Source: Crocinitomicaceae bacterium (GTDB taxonomy: Bacteria > Bacteroidota > Bacteroidia > Flavobacteriales_D > Crocinitomicaceae). Taken from it: a stretch of DNA of 64,000 nt. Under the pieces are notes generated by a model. It made no database searches. It saw nothing but the letters and a program-made list of their open reading frames with translations, and was not told where the DNA came from. A program made the translations under genes and the position numbers. Within the stretch, counting starts at the first letter, position 1. Every line of letters starts with the position of its first letter. Below are positions 50,354 through 59,594 of this stretch, piece after piece. The DNA is taken from NCBI GenBank assembly GCA_020635955.1, contig JACJYW010000005.1, forward strand, positions 248,001 through 312,000. Reading direction: 5' to 3'.

Positions 50354-51877
50354 CTATTTCTTTTCTACTTTGATGATCTTGGATCCTCTATTGGATTCTG
50401 TCATCAAATAAGCTTCATTAGAGCTTAATTGACCACATAATCTCGCTCGTAGAGTAAAATTGTCAGCATCTTCAATTAGAGCGTCCCTATTAGCAATACC
50501 TTTCGCTTTCAATTGAACATAAGATATTTGCGATCTTATGTTATTGAATAGATTATTATACCCGAAATAATCAGAAGGAGGTGATTCATTATTCTTTTTA
50601 GAATCATTAAAGAACAAATAAAGATCCTTTCCCGTGTTCATAGTAGCGAAAGAAGAAAAGTATCCAAAATCATTCGTAGAGTTTTGAAATTTCGGTATTC
50701 TATCCGTCCATTTATGATTACCTAGACTGTCAAAATAGCTCACAATGATCGAATTGTAATTGAAATATTCTGTAGTGGTCGTTACGTTAGTTCTGGGATC
50801 GTTTATTCTTTCAATGTATTTATAATATTGTTCACCCAACAAGAAATAGGAATTGTCATCTAAAAGCGCCACACTTTTTAATTGATAGTCATTCAATTCT
50901 ATATCACGGTTCTTATCATCTTTCTTGTAGAACTTATTAAAAATCTCTTCATTGAATTTATACCATGAAGTGTTTTTTAATGAAAGATCTGCTCCCACGA
51001 TCATAGAGAAAACACCGTTGATGGAAGGATTTTTTGTTTCGTTAAAATAACCTGAGATGATCACATCACCATCTTTGTGTAATTGCATATCAATACCATT
51101 GGCCCACTTGTTTTTCAATCGAATATCAAATTCCTTTAGGAACTTGCCTTTAGTATCGTATGACCAAAGTGCATATTGATTGTTAACGGCTTGATCAACT
51201 TCGGGTGCTCCGCTGAGGTCATAAGCATAGTTGCAAAGAATAAAAATTGGGGAATTACTTGAAAATCGAATTTTCTCTATCCTCAATGTTTGCAACGCCA
51301 TTGGTGATTTGATCGTCTGTTTCCATTCCATTTCACCATCAGAAGAAACTTTTATAAGATCAATTTCCTGCTCTATCATTTGAGAATATCTAAGGTGTGA
51401 CGCTACCAGGAAGCCATTCTTATCTTCAGATTCCTTTATAAAATCTACTTCATCAGTTACCAGTGTATCCAGAATAACAACTTTCTCTCTTTCTAAGATC
51501 TCGTTAAATACTTCAACCCCGAGTAATCTGGTTTTATCACGCTCTGAGTCTAAATGTGAGAACAAATAGAATTTTCCCTTTTGATAGAATATCTCCTGAG
51601 GATCGTTAGTATATCCATCTATTACCTGTGAGTAGATATTCTTGCTGTTCACCAATTGCAGATCTCCCTTGTGAAAATTGCGGATGATCAACTCTTGCTT
51701 TCGTTTATTAAAATAGATATAATCAGCTGTAAATAAACCTATTGAATTTTCACCGATAAAGCCTGAGAAATTTTCCTTACGATCAGTGCTATATTCAATA
51801 CCCATCAATGGCTCTTTCAATTGCGCAATGGAAATTGAAGAGAAACAAATAAATCCTATTAAAATGATATTCCTCAC
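50354..51877 (-). CDS. Secreted protein of unknown function
   Basis: 507 residues with signal peptide MRNIILIGFICFSSISIAQ. The mature part is made of beta-strand segments with SPIFILCNYAYDLSGAPEVDQAVNNQYALWSYD, KEFDIRLKNKWANGIDMQLHKDGDVIISGYF and similar, a propeller-like rhythm of strands and Asp/Asn turns. I do not recognise a family. Its 3' end meets the small lptC-locus gene within 2 bp. It stands upstream of rlmN on the same strand with a 74-bp gap. Confidence 0.7.
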   Translation of the reverse strand: MRNIILIGFICFSSISIAQLKEPLMGIEYSTDRKENFSGFIGENSIGLFTADYIYFNKRKQELIIRNFHKGDLQLVNSKNIYSQVIDGYTNDPQEIFYQKGKFYLFSHLDSERDKTRLLGVEVFNEILEREKVVILDTLVTDEVDFIKESEDKNGFLVASHLRYSQMIEQEIDLIKVSSDGEMEWKQTIKSPMALQTLRIEKIRFSSNSPIFILCNYAYDLSGAPEVDQAVNNQYALWSYDTKGKFLKEFDIRLKNKWANGIDMQLHKDGDVIISGYFNETKNPSINGVFSMIVGADLSLKNTSWYKFNEEIFNKFYKKDDKNRDIELNDYQLKSVALLDDNSYFLLGEQYYKYIERINDPRTNVTTTTEYFNYNSIIVSYFDSLGNHKWTDRIPKFQNSTNDFGYFSSFATMNTGKDLYLFFNDSKKNNESPPSDYFGYNNLFNNIRSQISYVQLKAKGIANRDALIEDADNFTLRARLCGQLSSNEAYLMTESNRGSKIIKVEKK

Positions 51878-51951
51878 TGTACTATAAAGATAAGTGAAAT
51901 CTGTATTATGATGTCAAGAGTGGAAAAAGGTAATCTTAATTGTGTTCAGGA

Positions 51952-53034
51952 TCAAGACTTTAAAACACGTTCTTTTAATGGAATGGCATTGTTCTTATTG
52001 GCCAACTGCCCGCAAGCGGCATCAATGTCTTTGCCACGTGATCTTCTAACATTTACTACCAAATTGCATGATTCAAGATATCTGGCAAATGCATCTACCT
52101 TCTTAGGGTCTGCCTGTTGAAACTCCCCCTCATCAATGGGATTGTATTCAATGATGTTGATCTTTACCGGAATATTTTTACAGAAGTCAGCCAATTCTTT
52201 AGCGTCTTCAAGAGAGTCGTTAAAATCCTTAAAAATGATATATTCGAAGGTGATTCGAGTATTCGTTTCAGCATAGAAATATTTCAGTGATTCTGCCAAC
52301 ACCTCTAAATTATTGCTGTCATTGATCTCCATAATGGCTGATCGTTTTTCATCATTAGCCGCATGAAGGGATAAAGCCAAATTGAACTTTACCTTATCAT
52401 CTCCCATTTTTTGGATCATTTTAGCAATGCCTGCAGTAGAAACAGTTACTCTTTTTGGAGAGAAGCCTAAGCCATCTTCTGAGCAGATCATGTCTATACC
52501 ACCGATCATATTCTTGTAGTTCAATAAGGGTTCCCCCATTCCCATGAATACAATATTGCTTAAGCGTTGGTTAAAATGCTTTTCAGATAGATCGTTCAAT
52601 AACTTCACCTGATCGTAGATCTCACCAGGAGTCAGGTTTCGCATCAATTTTAACCTTCCGGTTGCGCAAAATTTGCAAGCTAAGCTACATCCAACCTGAG
52701 ATGATATACAGGCCGTAATACGACTACTGGTTGGAATTAGTACTCCTTCCATTATTTGTCCATCAAAAGATCGAAAAGCACATTTAATGGTGCCGTCATT
52801 GGAGTGTTGTTGATCAGAAATACTTACGGCATCTATAAAGTAGTTCTCATTTAAAAAATCGATCACCTTTTTGGAAATATTGTGCATTTCTTCAAAAGTT
52901 TGGGCACCTCTCTTCCATATCCATTCATATACCTGTTTGGCTCTAAATTTCTTTTCGCCAATGCTTTCGAATGACTGAATTAGATCTTCTAAAGGGTTAC
53001 TTCTGATATTTTTTTTGGATATATCCATAAACAA
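51952..53034 (-). CDS. rlmN: 23S rRNA A2503 methyltransferase
   Basis: 360 residues of the radical-SAM class. The cluster-binding motif is C116-x3-C120-x2-C123 in VGCSLACKFCATG. FMGMGEPLLNY, VTVSTAGIAKMI and the catalytic Cys region near the end (VNVRRSRGKDIDAACGQLANK) are present. It methylates C2 of A2503 in 23S rRNA and tRNA A37. The housekeeping -7 box TACCTTTG lies at 53041-53048, 7 bp before the ATG, giving a very short leader. Confidence 0.96.
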   Translation of the reverse strand: MFMDISKKNIRSNPLEDLIQSFESIGEKKFRAKQVYEWIWKRGAQTFEEMHNISKKVIDFLNENYFIDAVSISDQQHSNDGTIKCAFRSFDGQIMEGVLIPTSSRITACISSQVGCSLACKFCATGRLKLMRNLTPGEIYDQVKLLNDLSEKHFNQRLSNIVFMGMGEPLLNYKNMIGGIDMICSEDGLGFSPKRVTVSTAGIAKMIQKMGDDKVKFNLALSLHAANDEKRSAIMEINDSNNLEVLAESLKYFYAETNTRITFEYIIFKDFNDSLEDAKELADFCKNIPVKINIIEYNPIDEGEFQQADPKKVDAFARYLESCNLVVNVRRSRGKDIDAACGQLANKNNAIPLKERVLKS

Positions 53035-53040
53035 CAGTCA

Positions 53041-53048
53041 CAAAGGTA
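53041..53048 (-). promoter_or_regulatory. -7 box of rlmN
   Basis: Minus-strand TACCTTTG fits TAnnTTTG. The -33 element at the expected place reads TGG rather than TTG. The distance to the rlmN start allows only a few bases of leader. Confidence 0.5.
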
Positions 53049-53074
53049 CGTCATAAAACGGGAGTTTCCAGCGA

Positions 53075-53767
53075 ATGAAAAGAAGCCTTCAAATATTATT
53101 ACGAGCTGTAGGTCAAATTTTGGCTGCGATTATCACTGCTTTTGTGCTTTTCACGCTGGTTGTAATGACAGGAGCTTTGATTCCTCACCCTTCAAAGTAC
53201 AAAGGTGACAAGGTGGTAAGGATATATGTAAGATCTAATGGGATCCACACTGATATTTGTATGCCTACTGAATCGGCTATTTATGATTGGAAGAGTTTTG
53301 TAGATGTAAAAGATTATCCCTACAACAAAAGATTTGAATATGTGGCTATGGGATGGGGTGATAAAGGCTTTTACATTGATACTCCTACCTGGGCTGATCT
53401 CACTGCTTCTACAACTATTAATGCCCTTTTTATTCCGTCTGCCTGTGCTATGCATGTTGAATATTTAGAACATGTACCCTCAGAATCAGAAATGTGTATA
53501 CCGGTCGATCTCACAATAGAAGGCTACATCCACTTAACTGATTATATTCGCGAATCGTTTCTCCTTAAAGACTATGAGCCAAAATTGATTGAGAATGCAT
53601 CATATCACGGAACGGATCATTTCTACGAAGCAAATGGCAGATATCATTTATTAGAAACCTGTAATTCATGGACCAACGGCGCATTGAAATCTGCAGGTGT
53701 CCGAACCGCTAAGTGGGCCATTTTTCCTGAGACTATAATTGGATTTCAATCTGCTAGCAACCCATAG
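53075..53767 (+). CDS. TIGR02117 / DUF2459-family protein
   Basis: 230 residues. One N-terminal membrane helix (GQILAAIITAFVLFTLVVMTGALI). Blocks IRVYVRSNGIHTDICMP-like (here RIYVRSNGIHTDICMPTES), YVAMGWGDKGFYIDTPTWADL, NALFIPSACAMHVEY and LLETCNSWTNGALKSAGVRTAKW are typical of this family of unknown function. The protein may be an envelope enzyme; a Cys-His pair (TCNSW, GIHTD) hints at a papain-like or transglutaminase-like fold. Its 3' end overlaps the following minus-strand gene by 14 bp. Confidence 0.85.
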   Translation: MKRSLQILLRAVGQILAAIITAFVLFTLVVMTGALIPHPSKYKGDKVVRIYVRSNGIHTDICMPTESAIYDWKSFVDVKDYPYNKRFEYVAMGWGDKGFYIDTPTWADLTASTTINALFIPSACAMHVEYLEHVPSESEMCIPVDLTIEGYIHLTDYIRESFLLKDYEPKLIENASYHGTDHFYEANGRYHLLETCNSWTNGALKSAGVRTAKWAIFPETIIGFQSASNP

Positions 53768-54443
53768 CTTGCGGAATTCTTAGGTAATAGGTTTCTTTCT
53801 TACCCGTACGAACGTTTGTGCCCATTACTTTGTAAATGAATGCTGAAGGCAATACCCCTGATGGATAATCGTAAGGCGTTTTTACACCCTTGAGTCTATC
53901 TGACCAGAAAGGGGCGCATTTGTTTCTAACGGCAGATCTTATAACTCTCATATCTAGGATAGGAAAGGGCAATGGATCATATTCCCAGGGAGCTTTTTGA
54001 AATTCAAAAATGTAATAATTGACACTGGTTGGTCTTTCAACATATTGATCGAATCTTAACATTTGCCAATCCGTGTAACCATGGTACCATTCATCCAGAT
54101 CACAATGCGGTCCCTCATTCATCACAGATATAGAAGATTCAATTTTAAAGCTTAGGCTGATATTCTTCAATGAATCACTATAAAGGTGAATACTTCTTTC
54201 TTCTATATTGAAGGAAACCTGCGGAATATCTGATGGGTAGGAAGAATAGTTAGGTTGATCAGACGGGTTGAATGACCTTCTGTTGATGATTTGCTTTGGT
54301 TCCAAGGGTGTGGAGCTGATACTATCTGGGTCAAAGCTTTTAATTTCTGATATAGAGCCATTGTGCTTTTCACTTTCCATATCTGTCTGACACGAAAATT
54401 GAATAATGATGCTAGTGGCTAATAAATAGATAAGGAATTTCAT
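53754..54443 (-). CDS. Lipoprotein of unknown function
   Basis: 229 residues from ATG 54443. Signal with lipobox FSC (MKFLIYLLATSIIIQFSC). A Ser/Pro linker is followed by a beta-rich domain with DEWYHGYTDWQMLRFDQYVERPTSVNYYIFEFQ and a C-terminal YPSGVLPSAFIYKVMGTNVRTGKKETYYLRI. Repeated Trp/Tyr suggests carbohydrate or ligand binding, but I name no family. The convergent overlap with the TIGR02117 gene shows that both frames are translated into the same 14 bp. Confidence 0.7.
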   Translation of the reverse strand: MKFLIYLLATSIIIQFSCQTDMESEKHNGSISEIKSFDPDSISSTPLEPKQIINRRSFNPSDQPNYSSYPSDIPQVSFNIEERSIHLYSDSLKNISLSFKIESSISVMNEGPHCDLDEWYHGYTDWQMLRFDQYVERPTSVNYYIFEFQKAPWEYDPLPFPILDMRVIRSAVRNKCAPFWSDRLKGVKTPYDYPSGVLPSAFIYKVMGTNVRTGKKETYYLRIPQAMGC

Positions 54444-54651
54444 ACTTAAATATCGGTCCAATTTTGAGATTGAATACCTAACAGACTGATCATAAGATTA
54501 CCTCTTTATTATTTGTATGCCCGCTCTAATTATCTGTTGTTCAGTGAAGAAATTATTTTTTTCAAAAAGTTTTATGGAATTTCTGTGAACTACTCATCTA
54601 ATAAGTGAACATAAGAATTGCTGCCGCTAGATTCTTACAAAACTTGAAATT

Positions 54652-55368
54652 ATGAAAACAAAAATGAAGCTTTTTTTAGCTGGACTCCTTTTTAGCGGAG
54701 CCGTGAATGCACAGGTTACTTTGGGAACAATTAAAGGACAGATCTTTGATCAGGAATATAACTCTTCAATTCCTAATGCAAGAGTTTGGATTGAAGGGCA
54801 AGGTGGAACAAACATTACCAAAGCAGATTTAGATGGAAAATTCAAATTTGAGGCATTAAAGCCGGGTATTTATAACCTTTATTCCTGTTCACTTGGGAAA
54901 GATACCCTAACTATTCTAGGAGTAGAAGTTAGACCTGATCACATAACTGATCTTGGAAATCAAAATCTTGTTGCATCCAGTAAGGGATTACCTCCGATTG
55001 TAATAAAGTACGAGCAGAAATTGATCGAAAAGGATGTACAAATGTTAGTGATCAAAACAGAGGATATTGAGCATAGTCCAAACATCAGAAATCCCAAAGA
55101 ATTGATGGCTTCTATGACTTCTGACATCAAGATCATGGAAGGAACAGATGAGGTGATCATCAGAGGTTCAAGACCGGGAGATGCTATTTATTATGTAGAT
55201 GGTGTAAAGTCTCAAGACTTGAATGGAGTGCCGGGAGCAGGAATTGGATCAATGATGTCCTACTCAGGTGGAATTCCTGCCAAATATGGTGACACAACCG
55301 GTGGTGTAATCGTTTTAGAAACGAAAAGTTATTTTGACCTTTACTATGCTTGGAAAGCAAGACAATAG
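54652..55368 (+). CDS. TonB-receptor plug domain protein without barrel
   Basis: 238 residues with signal peptide MKTKMKLFLAGLLFSGAVNAQ. A carboxypeptidase-regulatory-like domain (TLGTIKGQIFDQEYNSSIPNARVWIEGQGGTNI, FKFEALKPGIYNLYSCSLG) is followed by a plug domain (ELMASMTSDIKIMEGTDEVIIRGSRPGDAIYYVDGVKS). The protein then ends at KARQ; no barrel strands follow. Such plug-only proteins may regulate or compete for TonB. A hairpin with a T-rich end lies 30 bp after the stop. Confidence 0.82.
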   Translation: MKTKMKLFLAGLLFSGAVNAQVTLGTIKGQIFDQEYNSSIPNARVWIEGQGGTNITKADLDGKFKFEALKPGIYNLYSCSLGKDTLTILGVEVRPDHITDLGNQNLVASSKGLPPIVIKYEQKLIEKDVQMLVIKTEDIEHSPNIRNPKELMASMTSDIKIMEGTDEVIIRGSRPGDAIYYVDGVKSQDLNGVPGAGIGSMMSYSGGIPAKYGDTTGGVIVLETKSYFDLYYAWKARQ

Positions 55369-55400
55369 TACAATAGCGGCTGGTTTAAGCATGGTAATTT

Positions 55401-55434
55401 TGTCTCCGGGAAGCATTTCTCGGAGGCTTTTTAA
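55401..55434 (+). terminator. Terminator after the plug gene
   Basis: CTCCG (55404-55408) and CGGAG (55421-55425) with a short loop, followed by GCTTTTTAAT. Confidence 0.6.
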
Positions 55435-55490
55435 TATTAGGTGATGAGAGCAATGGCGAAAGCCGTAAAACACGGACAGTTTGCTTTCAA

Positions 55491-55526
55491 GTCCTCGGTT
55501 ATGAATAATTAACCGGGGATTTTTTA
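55491..55526 (+). terminator. Second plus-strand terminator
   Basis: CCTCGGTT (55493-55500) and AACCGGGGA (55511-55519) followed by T6. About 60 bp of plus-strand sequence with a GGCGAAAGCC stem-loop lies between the two terminators, with no gene. Confidence 0.65.
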
Positions 55527-57956
55527 ATTTCCTCCTCCTGTTCTTTTTTCCTCGTCTTCTAAACCTGATTTATGCTCCTTATTCTTCTTCATCTCTTTGT
55601 TACCAAAGTTATAGCTCAGATTCAAACCAACTTTTCGGCTTTCCCATCCACCAGATCCTTTGATGTAAAGATCACCATATTGAAGATCAGCTGTCCAGTA
55701 TGAGGTAAACAACACGTCATTGGCAAAAATTCGAACTGATAATTGGTCTTTAAAGAACTTCTTCTCCATGGCCAGATCCAATGAGCCCATCCAGCCTACC
55801 AAATAGGTCCCTCCCCAAATAGAAGGTGAATTGACCCAGCCTGATACTTCAAATTTGAATCCACCTTTAACAAGGAAAGTATTCGAAGCGTAAATGTTTC
55901 CGGTTGTACGGTTGATAGGTTTGAATTTCTCATCCTTTTGAATATAAGAAGTGTTATATCCCTGAAGGTTGATGAATAAACTCCACCATTTCTTCACCTG
56001 AAATGGCAAACTCACAGTAAGGTTGATCGTTTGTTCATCCGCAACATTTCTTGTTTGAATAAAGTTTTGAGCAAATCCCAAGGTGTCGGTTACCTGCGCA
56101 TAATAGTTTTGAACGTAGCTATAGCTTAATGCAGCAGTGTATCTATAATTTCTTGTGTATGATAATCTTACATTATGTGCATATTGTGGTTTAAGTGTTG
56201 GATTTCCCTGTCTGTAAGAAAGCTCATCTAACTGACTAATGAATGGATTCAATGTTTGATAATTTGGACGGGTAATACGTCTGCTATACGTCCATGACCA
56301 AATGCTTTTCATGCTTGGGGTCCAGGTTAAACCTGCACTTGGAAATAATTGTGGATTATTTCTGTTCACTGTGTCAAGGTAAGTTCCCTGATCCGTGTAG
56401 AGGTCACCTTTTGAAATGTTGTGTTCGTAGCGCAAACCTAATTGCATGTTCCATTTCATCCCAAACTGTCTGCCATAATTAACATAGGCCGCACCTATAT
56501 TTTCAAGATAATTGAAGTCATTACTTCTGCTTGAAACCAATGAATCAACATTGTTTGTTACGGTGTAAAACCTGAAGTCATTTTTTGTAGATACCATTGA
56601 AAACTTTGCACCAAACCCTAATTTCCCTTTCCAGGCATATTGCGAATAATCCATTTTAATGGAAGCAATTCCAATTTCAGTTGGGCTTACAATTCTGTAA
56701 TTGTTTTCAAATAGAATATTATTCATGGTATCCGTATACACATTGGGTTGAAAGGCATCAGAAGTTCTGTCAAACCAGGCATAATCAAGGTCCATGATCA
56801 ATTCTTTTCCAAGTGTATCCGCGAAGCGATAATTGATGTTTCCAGTGGCTTGAATATTTCGTCCTTCGGTAATATTATCTGCTGTCAGCACCTGTTCGAA
56901 GGGTTGATTCGCCAGTCCAATATGTGTGAATGATTCAGAACTTGCATTGGCAATGAAGTAGTTTCCTGAAGTAATAAATCCTAAGGTATGTTTGTCATTC
57001 AAGAACCAGTCAAGTCCAACTCTTGCCATATGGTTTTTGTTCGGGCTTGTGATATAGGATTCAGAAACGTATTGATTACCATTTTGCAACCTGTCAAAAA
57101 GAAGAAATACTCTTTGAGCTCCTAATCCATTATTATATGAACCATACAAATTCGTTTTTCTTGTTCGGTTATTCAAAGAAATGGACCCATTAAATCGGTG
57201 ATTTAGACCTTCACCTTCGAACCCAATTCCATAGTTGTATCCGGCATTGATAGTTCCATTAGTACCTAAGTTCTTATCTTTTTTCAAAATGATATTAATG
57301 ATCCCGGCATTTCCGGCAGCATCATATTTAGATGAGGGTTGTGTAATGATCTCGATCTTATCTATTTCTGTTGCGTTCATAGATTTCAGAAAGTTCACAA
57401 GATCATCTCCGGCTAAAAGAGTGGGTTTGTGATCAATATAGACCTGAACACCTGCTTTTCCTTCCAGCATAATGTTGTTTTGATTATCTATGATCACACC
57501 TGGAGCCTTACGCAACAGATCAAATCCGTTCTCACCCGTAGCATTAATCGTATTATCCACATTAAATACCATTTTATCCGGATGCACTTCTATAATAGGT
57601 CTGATCTTCACCACTTCAATGGCTTCTAATTCAGCATCACCCTTCATTTCTATCTCACCCATATCCTTATTGGCATCTTTGATGGTAAAGGCATCAGACA
57701 GGTAATTTTTAAGCCCCACCATCTTCACTTCTAGAAAATAGGTACCATTGGAAACGCCTGAAATATCGAAAATTCCCAGGGTATCACTAAATCCCACTTT
57801 CGCTACTGTTGAGTCAGCACTGTTCTTTACAAAAACAGTTGCAAAGGGTACTGCCTCTTCTTGAGAAGATAAAAGCCCTTTTACCTTATAGGTTTGAGCA
57901 TTACCTGAAAAACAGATGAAAATAAATAGAGCTAAAGTGGATATTCTGAAAAGCAT
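55524..57956 (-). CDS. TonB-dependent-receptor-like outer-membrane protein
   Basis: 810 residues from ATG 57956. Signal peptide MLFRISTLALFIFICFSGNAQ. The order is: carboxypeptidase-regulatory-like domain (YKVKGLLSSQEEAVPFATVFVKN), plug (IEVVKIRPIIEVHPDKMVFNVDNT, NGFDLLRKAPGVIIDNQNNIMLEGKAGVQVYIDHKP) and a large barrel of the OMP_b-brl_3 type (SWTYSRRITRPNYQTLNPFI). The C-terminus is basic and hydrophilic (KNKEHKSGLEDEEKRTGGGN), which is unusual for a barrel end. It imports or exports an unknown ligand across the outer membrane. A longer start at 57977 weakens the signal. Confidence 0.87.
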   Translation of the reverse strand: MLFRISTLALFIFICFSGNAQTYKVKGLLSSQEEAVPFATVFVKNSADSTVAKVGFSDTLGIFDISGVSNGTYFLEVKMVGLKNYLSDAFTIKDANKDMGEIEMKGDAELEAIEVVKIRPIIEVHPDKMVFNVDNTINATGENGFDLLRKAPGVIIDNQNNIMLEGKAGVQVYIDHKPTLLAGDDLVNFLKSMNATEIDKIEIITQPSSKYDAAGNAGIINIILKKDKNLGTNGTINAGYNYGIGFEGEGLNHRFNGSISLNNRTRKTNLYGSYNNGLGAQRVFLLFDRLQNGNQYVSESYITSPNKNHMARVGLDWFLNDKHTLGFITSGNYFIANASSESFTHIGLANQPFEQVLTADNITEGRNIQATGNINYRFADTLGKELIMDLDYAWFDRTSDAFQPNVYTDTMNNILFENNYRIVSPTEIGIASIKMDYSQYAWKGKLGFGAKFSMVSTKNDFRFYTVTNNVDSLVSSRSNDFNYLENIGAAYVNYGRQFGMKWNMQLGLRYEHNISKGDLYTDQGTYLDTVNRNNPQLFPSAGLTWTPSMKSIWSWTYSRRITRPNYQTLNPFISQLDELSYRQGNPTLKPQYAHNVRLSYTRNYRYTAALSYSYVQNYYAQVTDTLGFAQNFIQTRNVADEQTINLTVSLPFQVKKWWSLFINLQGYNTSYIQKDEKFKPINRTTGNIYASNTFLVKGGFKFEVSGWVNSPSIWGGTYLVGWMGSLDLAMEKKFFKDQLSVRIFANDVLFTSYWTADLQYGDLYIKGSGGWESRKVGLNLSYNFGNKEMKKNKEHKSGLEDEEKRTGGGN

Positions 57957-58150
57957 GGTAAAATAAGTTTGTTCCAAATATCAGAATAGTATTCAGCTCA
58001 CTCACTAAAAAAAATACAAGCGCTCAACAAATGGGTCAAACGTATCTAAAAAAGGTTAATCGGTAAACGCTAAATCAAACCCCCGTTAGAGAAATATTGT
58101 ACAAAGAAGTAACTCTAGCCCTTATTTTTCGTACAACCAGCAAAGTTTTG

Positions 58151-58158
58151 TAACTTTG
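58151..58158 (+). promoter_or_regulatory. -7 box close to the HU-SPOR start
   Basis: TAACTTTG fits TAnnTTTG, ending 8 bp before the GTG start at 58167. Transcription from here would give a leaderless or near-leaderless mRNA. The -33 side is weak (TTTTTC near 58124-58130). Confidence 0.5.
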
Positions 58159-58166
58159 TAGTAAGC

Positions 58167-59390
58167 GTGAAACTGAATAAGCACATATCGGCATTATTGC
58201 ATGAACACAATTGTGTTATCGTCCCTGACTTTGGAGGGTTCGTAGCAAATTACCGTTCTGCAGTCATAGATGATTTGCGTAAGAAGATCCATCCGCCATC
58301 AAAAAGCGTTCTTTTCAATGTCAATTTAAAAGATAATGATGGCTTACTCGGAAATTATGTAGCGCGTAAAGAACAAACTGATTATACCGCAGCATTAGAT
58401 CTAATAGCGCTTGAAGTTAAAAACTGGAAACAAGAGTTATCAGCCGGTCAACGCATAGAAATAGGTGAAGTTGGTTTTCTGTATGAAGAGAATGGCAAGG
58501 TTCATTTTGAGCAATCCAGAGAAGTTAATCTGTTAATGCAGGCTTACGGTTTAAGATCTATAGATTTTGTCAATTTTAAACAAGAAGAGAAAGTTCAGCA
58601 TGTTCAGCAAAGAGAAGTAATTCAAACTACTTCAAAGGTTGAGGATAAACCGCTAGAGCTTGTAGTTGATAAAACTATATCAAAAGAAAATAAGGGTGTT
58701 GAAGAAAAGCATAACATTTCCGCGAAAAAAGAAACACCAGTTATAAAGCTTGATCCAACTCATGCAATCAATGAAGTAAAAGATCAGGAAGAGAATGAGG
58801 AGGTTATTCCTATTCGAAAGCCGAATAGGGTTAAAACCATAATGAAATATACCGCAGCAGTATTATTTGTTCCGGTTTTATTTTATTCTTACTGGATTCC
58901 AATGGAAACTGATTTTCTGGAAACCAGAATGATCCATTTCTCTGATTTTAATCCGGTTCATAAACAAAGTGAAAAGAAATATCAATCAAGAGAAAAAGAA
59001 GTTCATTTTCCTGAAATTGCTGAAACCAATACCTGGGAACAATTAACTGAAAATATTGATGCCAGCGTTTATAACTATGAAGTTTCTGAAGACTTTTACG
59101 TTCCAATCAATTTAGAAAATGAGTCTGGTTCTGGGCTTTCAACGAATGATGAGCAGCAAGTTTCATTAAGTGGAAACTATCATATTATTGTGGGGTGTTT
59201 TTCAGTAAAAGATAACGCAAGCAATTTGGTAAATGACCTGCAACAACAAGGTTATTCTGCTGCAATTTTGGATAAAAACAAAGGTCTCCACCGAGTTACC
59301 GCTGGTGGATATGATACCAGAGATGCCGCTAATTCAGCCTTAGATAATCTAAAAGGTTCTGGTCAATCTGGCTGGATCTTGAAAAAATAG
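58167..59390 (+). CDS. HU-CCDC81 and SPOR domain protein
   Basis: 407 residues from GTG 58167. HU-like CCDC81 domain (MKLNKHISALLHEHNCVIVPDFGGFVANYRSAVI, then EIGEVGFLYEENGKVHFEQ) covers about 1-130. A Glu/Lys-rich linker, one membrane helix (about 225-242, YTAAVLFVPVLFYSYWI), and a C-terminal SPOR domain (about 330-407, HIIVGCFSVKDNASNLVNDLQQQGYSAAIL) follow. SPOR binds denuded septal peptidoglycan, so the protein may link DNA or cytoplasm to division sites. Its TAG stop lies inside the dispersed repeat also found at gatC. Confidence 0.92.
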   Translation: MKLNKHISALLHEHNCVIVPDFGGFVANYRSAVIDDLRKKIHPPSKSVLFNVNLKDNDGLLGNYVARKEQTDYTAALDLIALEVKNWKQELSAGQRIEIGEVGFLYEENGKVHFEQSREVNLLMQAYGLRSIDFVNFKQEEKVQHVQQREVIQTTSKVEDKPLELVVDKTISKENKGVEEKHNISAKKETPVIKLDPTHAINEVKDQEENEEVIPIRKPNRVKTIMKYTAAVLFVPVLFYSYWIPMETDFLETRMIHFSDFNPVHKQSEKKYQSREKEVHFPEIAETNTWEQLTENIDASVYNYEVSEDFYVPINLENESGSGLSTNDEQQVSLSGNYHIIVGCFSVKDNASNLVNDLQQQGYSAAILDKNKGLHRVTAGGYDTRDAANSALDNLKGSGQSGWILKK

Positions 59391-59483
59391 GGGCTTCCCA
59401 CGCCGTTAGCGTGGTCGGGCTTTCAATAGTCGCTTTCCCGAGATATTCGGGAAGAGCTCCAACAAACCTTTCAATCCCTAAGC
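59385..59483. repeat. Structured dispersed repeat containing the HU-SPOR stop codon, copy B
   Basis: Matches the blocks of copy A (6474-6603) at both ends, but has a different middle: a CCACGCC / GCGTGG hairpin and TCCCGA / TCGGGA arms. Between 59484 and 59594 I see no other feature. Confidence 0.75.
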
Positions 59484-59594
59484 CGTTTATTCATCTTTTT
59501 ATGCACTTTATCCTTCATTTTGATTACTGGAACAACTAAATATTGGGAAATCTAATTCCAATCGTTAATTTTAGCCAGTAACAAATCGTGAAAA

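Noticed and set aside
55430..55526. c-di-GMP riboswitch
   Set aside because: The conserved core sequence is absent, and the stem lies before no plus-strand gene.
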